Positions 8,731 through 17,700 of a stretch of DNA of 64,000 nucleotides are shown one piece after another; the first letter of the stretch is position 1; each line of letters begins with the position of its first letter. Position numbers and translations under genes: made by a program. The notes beneath the pieces were generated by a model that was given only the letters and a program-made list of their open reading frames with translations, was not told the DNA's origin and did no database searches. Source of the DNA: a bacterium (GTDB lineage: Bacteria > Myxococcota_A > Bradymonadia > UBA7976 > UBA1532); assembly GCA_030427205.1 (NCBI GenBank), contig JAUHXC010000045.1, positions 19,856 through 83,855 of the forward strand, read 5' to 3'.

Positions 8731-9708
8731 TCAAGTCGCGCCGCCCATCGCCAGATAGCGATACACCGTCGTCGGGCTGACCTCGAGCGCCCGAGCCGCC
8801 GCGCGCACGTTGCCTTCACAGCGGCCCACCGCCGAGCGCACATAGCGGGCGAGCTGGGTATCGAGCGGCAGCAGCGGGTCGATGCTGGCCTCGGCCTCGC
8901 GCGCCGCGGTCGGCGGGCGATCGAACCGCAGCGCGTCGGCGGCGAGGGGACCCACCGGAAACTCGGCCGCGGCCCGCACCAGCACGTTGCGCAGCTCGCG
9001 CACATTGCCCGGCCACGGGTGATGCCGCAGCCGCCGCCAGCCGTCGTCGGTGAGCCGGCGCGCCGCGTCGGGCACCAGCGCCCGGGCCAGCGGCCGCAGA
9101 TCGTCGAGCCGCCGTCGCAGGGGCGGCAGATCGACCCCCAGAATGGCCAGCCGATGAAACAGGTCGGCCCGGAAGCGCCCGGCGGCGACCATCTCGGCCA
9201 GATCGCGGTGGGTCGCCGAGATCACCCGCACATCGACCGCGCGGGCCCGATCGCCGCCCACCGGCCGCACCTCGCCGGTCTCGAGCACCCGCAGCAGCAC
9301 CGCTTGGGCCGAGAGCGGCAGCTCACCGAGCTCGTCGAGGAAGAGCGTGCCGCCGTCGGCGGCCACGAAGAGGCCGTCGCGGCGGCGGGCGCCGGTATAG
9401 CCGCCGGGCAGGCTGCCGAAGAGCTCCGCCTCGACCAACTCGCCGGGGAAGGCGCCGCAGTTGACGGCGACGAACGCCCGGTGGCGGCGCCTCGACGCCC
9501 GATGCAGCGCGCGGGCGGTGAGCTCCTTGCCGGCGCCGGTCTCGCCGCGCAGCAGCACCGGCGCGTCGGCGGCGCCGAAGCGGCCGATGGACCGCTTGAG
9601 GCGGCGCATGGGTGGGCTGTCGCCGATGAGCTGGTCGCAGGGGCCTTCGCGGCGGGGGTCTGCGCGGTGGGCGGTGAGGGGACGAGCGGTGTCGCGGCGG
9701 GCGGTCAT
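8731..9708 (-). CDS. Sigma-54-dependent activator lacking a sensor domain
   Basis: A 325-residue bacterial enhancer-binding protein. It has a ~25-residue N-tail, an AAA+ domain with Walker A GETGAGKE (55-62), Walker B LFLDE (122-126) and arginine-finger region, and a C-terminal Fis-type HTH (VRAAARALEVSPTTVYRYL). The sigma-54 contact loop reads GGYTGA (102-107) instead of GAFTGA. There is no FHA, GAF, PAS or receiver domain, so activity must be controlled by expression or a partner, as for PspF. The start at 9708 is chosen because AGGAGA lies 7 nt upstream; an in-frame ATG at 9759 would add 17 atypical residues. It is transcribed divergently from the radical-SAM gene. Confidence 0.88.
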   Translation of the reverse strand: MTARRDTARPLTAHRADPRREGPCDQLIGDSPPMRRLKRSIGRFGAADAPVLLRGETGAGKELTARALHRASRRRHRAFVAVNCGAFPGELVEAELFGSLPGGYTGARRRDGLFVAADGGTLFLDELGELPLSAQAVLLRVLETGEVRPVGGDRARAVDVRVISATHRDLAEMVAAGRFRADLFHRLAILGVDLPPLRRRLDDLRPLARALVPDAARRLTDDGWRRLRHHPWPGNVRELRNVLVRAAAEFPVGPLAADALRFDRPPTAAREAEASIDPLLPLDTQLARYVRSAVGRCEGNVRAAARALEVSPTTVYRYLAMGGAT

Positions 9709-9893
9709 GTCGAGTCTCCTGGAATGATCGGTCTGCACCGAGGGCTTCGCAGGGTTCATCGATCAGAGCGCGGCCGTGTTGCGCACTTTTTTCGATTTCT
9801 TGTCCGAGTCCCGCCGACGGGAGCGCCCGCCGCCCGGATCACTGTCCCGCTTGCAGTCCCGCTCGACCGCCCGCGGCTGCTACCCTGCGGACG

Positions 9894-10520
9894 ATGAGCG
9901 ACGAGAACCCCAGCGAGATGCCTCAGCGGCCCGGCCTGCGGCTGGCCGGCTTCACCACCGGCTCACGGGTCAATGGCCCCGGCCGCCGCATCGTGCTGTG
10001 GGCCCGCGGCTGCGATCTGGCCTGCCCCGGCTGCTTCAACCCCCATACCTGGGCGCCGGACGGCCCGACGGAGCCGCTCGACGCGCTGGTCGCGCGCATC
10101 GTCGACGCCCGCGCCGGACACGACGGGGTCACCTTCAGCGGCGGCGAGCCCTTCCAGCAGGCCCCGGCCCTGGCCGAGATCGCCCGCCGCGTCGCCGCCG
10201 CCTGGCCCGAGGGCCGCTTCATGGCCTTCACCGGCTATCGACTCGAGACGCTGCGCAGCGCCGACGCGCCGCCCGGCAGCGCGGCGCTCCTGCGGCAGCT
10301 CGACTGGCTGGTCGACGGCCCCTACGACCCCCGCCGCCCGAGCCGGCGCCGTTGGCGGGCGTCCGCCGGACAGCGGCTGTGGGTGGTGGGCCGGCCCCTG
10401 CCGAGCGACGCCTTCGCCGGTGATCCGATCGACGCCGAGCTGCACGTATCGCCCGAAGGCGACGTCTTGTTGAGCGGCTTCCCCGATGCCCGGCTGCGGC
10501 GCGCGGTGCGCCGGCTCTGA
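9894..10520 (+). CDS. Radical SAM activase, NrdG-like
   Basis: A 208-residue radical SAM protein. C40-x3-C44-x2-C47 binds the [4Fe-4S] cluster, followed by FSGGEPFQQ, the SAM-contacting GGEP motif. The short length and the start GSRVNGPGRR match the NrdG-type activating enzymes, which install a glycyl radical on a partner such as anaerobic ribonucleotide reductase NrdD. No glycyl-radical enzyme is encoded anywhere in the window, so the partner is distant or different. The gene stands alone between a divergent sigma-54 activator and a convergent beta-helix gene. The fold is certain, the partner unknown. Confidence 0.85.
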   Translation: MSDENPSEMPQRPGLRLAGFTTGSRVNGPGRRIVLWARGCDLACPGCFNPHTWAPDGPTEPLDALVARIVDARAGHDGVTFSGGEPFQQAPALAEIARRVAAAWPEGRFMAFTGYRLETLRSADAPPGSAALLRQLDWLVDGPYDPRRPSRRRWRASAGQRLWVVGRPLPSDAFAGDPIDAELHVSPEGDVLLSGFPDARLRRAVRRL

Positions 10521-10549
10521 CCGGCTGCCCACGTCCGGACAGCGGATTC

Positions 10550-10593
10550 GCACGATAATCCGGCCGCAATGCATCACGTCGGGGTTATCGTGC
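10550..10593. terminator. Inverted repeat between convergent genes
   Basis: Nine-bp arms GCACGATAA (10550-10558) and TTATCGTGC (10585-10593) flank a 26-nt loop in the 81-nt gap between the stop of the radical-SAM gene and the stop of the beta-helix gene. Position and symmetry suit a bidirectional terminator, although U-runs are absent. Confidence 0.4.
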
Positions 10594-10601
10594 CGGTTCG
10601 C

Positions 10602-12521
10602 CTACGGGTCGCAGGCGGCGCGATCGCCGAGCGCGTTGCCCCGGAAGCTGTTCGCCTCGGGCTCCTCGACCATCGCGCCGCAGCTCGCGTCGAGGCCGTA
10701 GCCCCGATTGTCGAACAGCTCGCTGGCGCCCACCGCGCCGGTCGTGGCCGGGTCGAAGGCCACCCCGCTGCCCGCGTTCTCCCACGCCTGGCCGCCCTGC
10801 ACCACGAGCCGGCCGCCGGCGGTGGCGTAGAAGCCGTGCCCCAGCGCGACGTCGAGCGAGATCGTCGTGCGCAGCGCCATGCTGTCGGTGATCTGCAGCT
10901 CGCCGGCGACGACCAGCGCGCCCGCGCCGCCGTTGCCTTCGAGCAGCAGCATCGACCCCTCGACGGGCGTCGGCGGCTCGAGCACCACCAGGCCGGGATC
11001 GACGTTGCCCGACAGCGCGCCACCGCGTACGAAGCCCGCCGCCTGCTCGAACAAGACCCCGGCGCCGGCGTTGTCGAGGCTGGTGATCCCGGTCAGCTCG
11101 GCGCGCGTGCGGAACAGATGCACCCCCTCGGCGAGCCCGCCGTCGCCGACCGTCGTGCCCTGCACCACCAGCGACTGCAAGACGACCTCGCCGCCGCCGC
11201 CGAAGACCGCCACGCCCGAGCCGACGCACGCCTCGAACGTGCCGTCGCGCACCGCCACCCGCTCGATCGGATCGGTGATCTGCAGGCAGACGTCCCCCGC
11301 CTGGAAGACGACCACGCCATCGAGCTCGACGGACGACCGGCTGAGGGTGATGCCCCGCGCGCGGGCCGCCTGGACGACGAGCCCGTCGGCCACCAGCCGC
11401 GCCCCATCGCACAAGACACCGGCCCGCGCGGCGCCGTTGATCGAGACGTTGGTCAGCTCGGCGGCGCCGTCGTCGAGCACCGCGAGGCCCACATTGCCCG
11501 GGTTCACCACCGTCAGGCCGCTGCCCGTGGCGCGACCGCCCTGGATGGACAGGCCGTCGGTGGCCGGCTCGCGCACGACGCAGCCCTGCAGATCGAGCGT
11601 GCCCTGCGGATCGACGCGCACGCCGCGATCGCTCTCGGTGATCCTCACGTCCTCGACCCGGACCATGCCGCCCATCACCCGCACGCCGGCGCCGGTGCCG
11701 CCGGGCTCCGCCGCGCCGCGGATCAGCCCGCCGCGCACGATCGCCTCGCCGTCGAGCACCCGCACGCCCACGGCGACGCCGTCGATCAGCGGCGTATCGA
11801 GCACCGCCTCGCCGCCCTCCACCCGCACGCCGTCCCCGTCGGCGGAGATCCCGACGGTGTCCAGCCGGAGCTGTCCGGACGAGACCACCGCGGCCGAGTC
11901 GATGCCTTGCAGAGCCCCGCCGCGCACATCCACCGCCGCGTCGACCCCGACCTGCAGCGCCGGCGAGCCGACCGCCGACAGATCGCGCCCTTCGAGCGCG
12001 CCGTCGACCCGAATGACGAGCGATACGGCGCCGCTCACCCGCACCTCGTCGATGGTCGCCCGGCCCTCGGCGGTGATGTGCAGCGGCGGATCGCCGCCGT
12101 CGATCGTCATCGCGCCCAGCGTCACCGAGCGGTCGACCACCATTGGCCCCTCGACGGTGGTCACCCTCGAGCCGCTGCCGAGCAGCTCGACGCCCGCCGG
12201 CGGCAGCGGCGGCGTGGGGTGCCGGCCGGGCAGCAAGATGACCAGATCACCCGGTCGGGCCACCGCGTAGGCGTCGTCCGGGCGGGCGAACGGGGCGCGC
12301 TGCGAGCCGTCACCGCCCGCGGCGTCGTGGGCGACGAACCAGATCCGGGCGGCCGGCGCCATGTCGGGGGTGAGCATGTCCGGCGCGGCGACGTCGGGCA
12401 GCGGCGCCATGTCGATCGGCGGCGGCTGGCGCGCCGGCTCGTCGTCGCAGCCGAGCCCCCCGACGGCGAGCAGAACCAGCGCGGCGGGCAGGCCGCGACG
12501 TCCGCGTCGAGGGCCGGTCAT
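10602..12521 (-). CDS. Right-handed parallel beta-helix lipoprotein
   Basis: A 639-residue exported lipoprotein. The signal peptide ends VGGLGC with Cys 25, followed by an Asp/Pro/Met linker. The motif WFVAHDAAGGDGSQRAPF at the start of the mature domain, followed by PGDLVILLPGRH, is the usual entry to DUF1565/pectate-lyase-like beta-helices. More than twenty short hydrophobic-turn repeats (for example GVRVMGGMVRVEDVRI and GSGVAVFGGGGEVVLQSL) make up the rest. No catalytic residues of a polysaccharide lyase are obvious, so a surface or adhesion role is as likely as an enzyme. Its start lies within the stop codon of the upstream IPT/TIG gene (4-nt overlap), so the two are coupled. Confidence 0.82.
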   Translation of the reverse strand: MTGPRRGRRGLPAALVLLAVGGLGCDDEPARQPPPIDMAPLPDVAAPDMLTPDMAPAARIWFVAHDAAGGDGSQRAPFARPDDAYAVARPGDLVILLPGRHPTPPLPPAGVELLGSGSRVTTVEGPMVVDRSVTLGAMTIDGGDPPLHITAEGRATIDEVRVSGAVSLVIRVDGALEGRDLSAVGSPALQVGVDAAVDVRGGALQGIDSAAVVSSGQLRLDTVGISADGDGVRVEGGEAVLDTPLIDGVAVGVRVLDGEAIVRGGLIRGAAEPGGTGAGVRVMGGMVRVEDVRITESDRGVRVDPQGTLDLQGCVVREPATDGLSIQGGRATGSGLTVVNPGNVGLAVLDDGAAELTNVSINGAARAGVLCDGARLVADGLVVQAARARGITLSRSSVELDGVVVFQAGDVCLQITDPIERVAVRDGTFEACVGSGVAVFGGGGEVVLQSLVVQGTTVGDGGLAEGVHLFRTRAELTGITSLDNAGAGVLFEQAAGFVRGGALSGNVDPGLVVLEPPTPVEGSMLLLEGNGGAGALVVAGELQITDSMALRTTISLDVALGHGFYATAGGRLVVQGGQAWENAGSGVAFDPATTGAVGASELFDNRGYGLDASCGAMVEEPEANSFRGNALGDRAACDP

Positions 12522-14065
12522 CGCCGCCGCCGGGACACCGCGATCAAGCCCAGGGCGACCCAGGCCCAGCCGCCGAGCGGCGCCGACGAGCTGAACGATC
12601 GACAGCCGCTCGGCACCCCGCGCCCGCCGATCACCGTCAGCGCCTGCTCCAGCCGGGCCAGCTCTTCGCCCCGCACGGCCACCAGATCGTAGGTCCCCGC
12701 CGCCAGCGGGACGCGCAGGGTCACCCGGGCCGAGCGGCCGTCGTCGGCGACCACCGCGTCTTCGAGCGGCGCGCCGCCGACGGTGAACTCGACCGCGCCG
12801 TCGAAGCCCGCGCCGAAGACCGTCAGCTCGGCGGGCGACCCCGCGCGGATGTCCGGCGGATCGACATCGGTCAGGGCCAGCGGCTCGGGGCCATCGCCCA
12901 GCACGGTGAACGCGGCGGGCAGCACGGCGAGCTGGCCGTCCGCCCGCTCGAGGCGCAGATCGTACGCGCCCGGCGCCAGGCCCGCCGGCACGAGCCCGAC
13001 GAGCGTCGATCCCGAGAGCGCCTCGGCTTCGAGCAGCCGCGCGTCGCCCACCTCGGCCCGGACGATGCCCCCGCCGTCGAGGAAGCCGCGGCCGTTGATC
13101 ACGACCTCGGTATTGACCGCCGATCCGCCGCGATCGGGGGTGATGCGCACCAACTCGAGCGGATCGCCGCCGGGTCCCGCGCCGCGATCGCGCTGGGCGA
13201 GGCCGCGATCACGGCGCACCGCCGCGTCGTCGCCGACCACGCCGCCGCCTGCGTCGGGCGCGGGTGCCATGTCGCGCGCCACGTCGGGCTCGAGCGCCAT
13301 GTCGGGATCGGGCGCGGCATCCGGCACATCGACGCCCGCGTCGAGATCCATCGGCGGATCGGGCCCGCCGTCGACGCCGAGGTCGTCCTGGCCCAGACCC
13401 AGATCGAAGACCTCGTCCGGCCCCGCATCGGGCGGCAGCGCGCCCGGCTCGGGGCACTGCTCGTCGGGGTGCACGATCTCGGTGCGCAGGATCCAATCGC
13501 CGGTCGGCGCCGGCGGCGAGCCGTCGGGGTTCATGCCCTCGGTGAACCCGCGGAAGGTCTGCCCGTTGCGCAGAAAGACCCGGATGTAGTTGCGCTCGGG
13601 GGTGATGCCGTCGCCGTCGGTGGCGATGTTGGGCGAGCGCTCGTTGCCGACCACCCGCATCTGCACCCGCAGCTGGCGCACATCGGTGACGATGTCCTCC
13701 GCGGCGAGGTCGATCGAGCCCAGCTGGTTCTGGCTGCCGAACACCTGATAGGCGTCCTGATCGCTCTGCCAGATGAGGTTCTCGCCCGCGCCGAGCTCGG
13801 CGCCGTCCGGGCCGGCGAGGCCGATGCGCAGCGTGTAGATGTTGAAGTTGTCCGGCCCGACGAAGGGGATGATCCGGCAGATGCGGTAGACCGGGTGGTC
13901 GTCGGGCACGGTGTAGACCGAGGCGAACGACTCCTCCTGGCCGATGCGGGTGTAGAAGGCGACGCCGTCGCCCGCTTCGAAGCTGTCGTTGCGCAGCAGC
14001 TCGTACGCCGCCGCAGGTCCGGCGCTCAGCGCGATCAACGCACCCACCAACAAGACTCGGATCAT
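12518..14065 (-). CDS. IPT/TIG-domain surface protein with MYXO-CTERM-like sorting tail
   Basis: A 515-residue exported protein. The signal peptide (about 1-22, ending AGPAAAYE) is followed by a beta-rich N-domain (about 23-210), a disordered Asp/Pro/Met/Ala linker (about 215-310) and two IPT/TIG immunoglobulin-like domains (about 320-405 and 410-485). The C-terminus has the order G487-C488, a short spacer, a hydrophobic helix and a final RRRR, which is the plan of MYXO-CTERM sorting signals that anchor proteins at the myxobacterial surface. The start at 14065 follows GGGGGGAGG by 5 nt. It is translationally coupled to the beta-helix lipoprotein and probably acts with it at the cell surface. 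Confidence 0.8.
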   Translation of the reverse strand: MIRVLLVGALIALSAGPAAAYELLRNDSFEAGDGVAFYTRIGQEESFASVYTVPDDHPVYRICRIIPFVGPDNFNIYTLRIGLAGPDGAELGAGENLIWQSDQDAYQVFGSQNQLGSIDLAAEDIVTDVRQLRVQMRVVGNERSPNIATDGDGITPERNYIRVFLRNGQTFRGFTEGMNPDGSPPAPTGDWILRTEIVHPDEQCPEPGALPPDAGPDEVFDLGLGQDDLGVDGGPDPPMDLDAGVDVPDAAPDPDMALEPDVARDMAPAPDAGGGVVGDDAAVRRDRGLAQRDRGAGPGGDPLELVRITPDRGGSAVNTEVVINGRGFLDGGGIVRAEVGDARLLEAEALSGSTLVGLVPAGLAPGAYDLRLERADGQLAVLPAAFTVLGDGPEPLALTDVDPPDIRAGSPAELTVFGAGFDGAVEFTVGGAPLEDAVVADDGRSARVTLRVPLAAGTYDLVAVRGEELARLEQALTVIGGRGVPSGCRSFSSSAPLGGWAWVALGLIAVSRRRR

Positions 14066-14120
14066 CACGGCCTCCCCCCAGGGACAGCCCGAGTGTCCCA
14101 CCGCGGCCGGTGTGGAGCAA

Positions 14121-14435
14121 TCAGAGCCCGTGGCAGCGCCCGCACAGCGGCCCGGTATGGCAGGTGGCGCAGCGGTCGGCGTCGAGGCGGGCGGCGATCC
14201 CGTGCGGGGCGCCGACGAAGCCGGGTCGATGATCGGCCGGCGGCCGCGCGCGGTGGCAGCGCACGCAGGCATCGACGCCGTGGCAGTCGTCGCAGCCGGT
14301 CAGCGCCCGGTGCTCGTCGACGAAGGCCGGGGTATGGTCCGCCGGCGCGGCAGGCGGCGTCGGCGTCGTCTGGCCGCATCCGGCGAGGGCTGCGAGCAGG
14401 AGCGTGGGCAACGCGCCGATGAGCACCGTCTGCAT
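14121..14435 (-). CDS. Small tetraheme c-type cytochrome lipoprotein
   Basis: A 104-residue protein with a lipobox LAALAGC (Cys 20) and four CXXCH heme-binding motifs: C48-C51-H52, C57-C60-H61, C89-C92-H93 and C98-C101-H102. Extra histidines (H34, H42, H69, H78) could be distal ligands. One heme per 21 mature residues is a very dense arrangement and suggests a short electron wire anchored in the envelope. It lies 55 nt upstream of the IPT/TIG gene on the same strand and diverges from the large lipoprotein with a copper domain at 14717, hinting at shared redox function. No cytochrome family name is assigned. Confidence 0.8.
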   Translation of the reverse strand: MQTVLIGALPTLLLAALAGCGQTTPTPPAAPADHTPAFVDEHRALTGCDDCHGVDACVRCHRARPPADHRPGFVGAPHGIAARLDADRCATCHTGPLCGRCHGL

Positions 14436-14716
14436 GGCGGCACGATATCACAGCGGTGCTCGCATCCGTTGATGCCCGATAGCTTGCCCGCGGCGCCGAT
14501 GGCGGCGTTCTCGATACTCGCCGATGCCCGGCATCGCCTGCGTTCTCGGCCTTGCCTCGACGCCGCGTTCTGCGCTCTCGGGGTCAACGGATACGAGCCC
14601 CGCTGTCAGACCCATCCGCGCGCGGGGGCCTCCCCGATTGCATGGGTCAGGGCATATCGAATATTTCCGATGGTAGTGGACTGCCGGCGACAGGCCGGTC
14701 CGGAGGGGAAGAGGCG

Positions 14717-17700
14717 ATGAGATCGATCACTCGGGTGCTGTTGCTGGCGCTGCTGATGGGCCCGCTGGGGGTGTGGGGCTGCGACGACGGCGGCACGGGC
14801 GACGCCGATGGGGGCAACGCCGATGTGATGCCCGATGACGACATGGGCCAGACCGGCGACGACATGGGCGAGCCGGAGCCGGATCCGGACATGGGCGAGC
14901 CGGACCCGGACATGGGCGAGCCGGACCCGGACATGGGCGAACCCGAGCCCGATTCGGACATGGGCCAGATCGACCCGGATATGGGCCAGATCGACCCGGA
15001 CATGGGCGAGCCGGAGCCGGATATGGGCGAGCCCGACCCGGACATGGGTGAGCCTTGCGAGGGCGCCGGCGAGGACTGCACCGTCGGCGAGGGCGCCTGC
15101 GCGGCGGAGGGCGTCACCGCCTGCGACGCCGACGGCGCGCTCTTCTGCGACGCCGAGCCCGGCGAGCCGGACGACGAGCTGTGCGCCAACGCCATCGACG
15201 ACGACTGCGACGGCGAGGTCGACGAGCCCGAGTGCGCCTGCGCCGACGACGCCGAGTGCCCCGAAGGCGAGCTGTGCATCGACGACGCCTGCGCGCCGGG
15301 CGACTGCCGCGAAGACGGCGAATGCGGTGACGGCGAGCTGTGCATCGACAACGGCTGCCGCCCCGGCACCTGCCGGGTGAACGCCGACTGCGCCGAGGGC
15401 GAGATCTGCGCCGCCAACGACTGCGTCGCCCGTCCGGCCGCCTGCGACGCGCCGCAGCGGGTCGGCGAGCCCGGCGTCTTCGAGGGCTCTACCGTCGACG
15501 GACCAGCCGAGGTCGGCGCGAGCTGTGGCGGGGGCGCGCGCTCGCCCGAAGCGGCCTTCGAGATCGACCTCGGCGTCGACGGCCCGGTCTGCCTGTCGAC
15601 GATCGGCTCGACCTTCGACACCGTGCTGCACGTACAGGCCCGCTGCGGCGACCCGGGCGCCGAGCTCGCCTGCAACGACGACGTGGTGGCCGGCAACCTG
15701 CGCTCGCAGGTCGAGATCGATGGCGCCGACCCGTTCTTCGCCTTCGTCGACGGCTTCGGCGGCGAATCGAGCGGCGACTTCGTCTTCAGCGTCAGCCTCG
15801 GGGCGTGCCCCTGCCTCGGCGACGCCCAATGCGCCGACGGCGAGGTCTGCCGCGCCGGCGCCTGCGCGCCGGTGGTCTGCGGCGACGGCGCGCGGGAGGG
15901 CGACGAAGAGTGCGACGACGGCGGCATCGACCCCGGAGACGGCTGTGACGACGCCTGCCTCGTCGAAGACGGCTACCTCTGCGTCCCGCAGCCCGCCGAC
16001 GCGCCCGACCGCTGCCGGCTCGAGATCTGCGTCGAGGACGACGACTGCTTCGACGACGAGATCTGCGCCGCCGGCGCCTGCGTGGTGGGGGACTGCCGCG
16101 ACGACGGCGAGTGCGGCGAGGGCGAGCTGTGCATCGACAATACCTGCACCGCCGCCGACTGCCGGGTCGACGCCGACTGCGGCGACGGCCAGATCTGCGA
16201 CGGCAATACCTGCGCCGACGCGCCCGACGAGGGCACGCTGCGCCTCGTCGACGGCGAGGATGAGCACATCGGCCGGGTCGAGGTCTTCCTGCAGGGCACC
16301 TGGGGCACCGTATGCGACGACGCCTTCGACGACCTCGACGCCGAGGTGGTCTGCCGCCAGCTCGGCTTCCCCGGCGCCGTGCGCCAGATCCAGCGGTTCG
16401 GCGGCGGCGAAGAGCCCACCTGGCTCGACGAGGTGCAGTGTATCGGCGACGAGGCGCGGCTGGTCGACTGCCCGGCGAACCCCATCGGCGACGAAGACTG
16501 CAGCCACTTCGAGGACGTCGGCGTCGAGTGCCTGCGCCCGTGCGAAGGCGACGGCGACTGCTTCGACGGCGAGGCCTGCTTCGAAGGTGCCTGCCGGGTG
16601 CCCGCCGACGAGGTCTGCGACAACGGCGTCGACGACGACCTCGACGGGGCGACCGACTGCGACGACGACGCCTGCGCCGAGAGCCCCGCCTGCCCCTGCC
16701 CGCGGGACGACTTCTTCGAAGACGACAGCGACGTCTACCCCGGGCCCGCGCTGCCCGCCGCGCGCCTCGAAGGCCTCGCCCTGTGCGACGACGACATCTA
16801 CAACTTCGAGCTGTGCGCCGGCGGCACCACCCGGGTGACCATCGGCTTCGAGCACGCGGCGGGCAACATCGACGCGGTGCTCGGCAACGGCAGCATCGAA
16901 GAAGAGGTCGCCGAGGGCCGCTCGGAGACCGACGACGAGGTGCTCGAGTACACCAACGACACCGGCGCGCCGGCGCAGATGGACATCTTCCTCAACCAAG
17001 GCGCCACCGGCAGCGCCTACAGCATCGACATCGAGATCTTCGACTGCGACGCCGGCGCCGAGCTGTGCGCCAACGGCGACGACGACGACGACGACGGCTT
17101 CGCCGACTGCGACGACCCCGACTGCTTCGAGCACCCGCTGTGCGCGCCGCTCGCCAGCGCCTGCGAGGCGCCCATCGCGCTGCCCGGCGCGGGGGTCTTC
17201 GTCGGCGATACCGCCGGCGGCCCCTCGGTGGATCAGGAGACCGACCCCAACTGCATCGGCAGCCCCACGCCCGCCGGCAGCGCCGAGGTGGTCTATGCCT
17301 TCAGCCCCGACGCCGACGGCACCTGGTGCTTCTCGACCCTGGGCAGCACCTTCGACACCGTGCTCTACGTGCGGGCCGACGTCTGCGAAGACCCCGAGGC
17401 CGAGGTGGCCTGCAACGACGACAACGCCGACGTCGCCGGCGGCACCCGCTCGGCGCTGACCCTCGACGTCGTCGGCGGGTCGACCTACTTCGTCTTCGTC
17501 GACGGCTTCAGCTTCGCCAACGACGGCCCCTACGCGCTGCGGGTCAGCGCGGGCGAGTGCGAGCCGCCGGTCGAGATCTGCGACAACGGGGTCAATGACG
17601 ACCTCGACCCGCAGGTGGACTGCGACGACCCGGACTGCGTCGGCAGCGAGGCCTGCCTCGCGCTCAACTGCGGCAACGGCGTCGTCGACTTCGGCGAGGG

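Noticed and set aside
2720..8734. 2004-codon open frame on the minus strand
   Set aside because: It lies opposite RodZ-like, mgtE, recO, cyclophilin and the 803-residue gene. Its Arg/His/Gln/Ala-rich translation is the typical shadow of high-GC coding DNA, with no domain or start site.
9838..9858. Sigma-54 -24/-12 promoter ahead of the radical-SAM gene
   Set aside because: TTGCA is present as a -12 box but no GG lies at the right distance for a -24 box.
14638..14666. Sigma-70 promoter upstream of the SRCR lipoprotein (TTGCAT-N17-ATATTT)
   Set aside because: The -10 match is poor, and I could not separate it from chance in a locally lower-GC patch.
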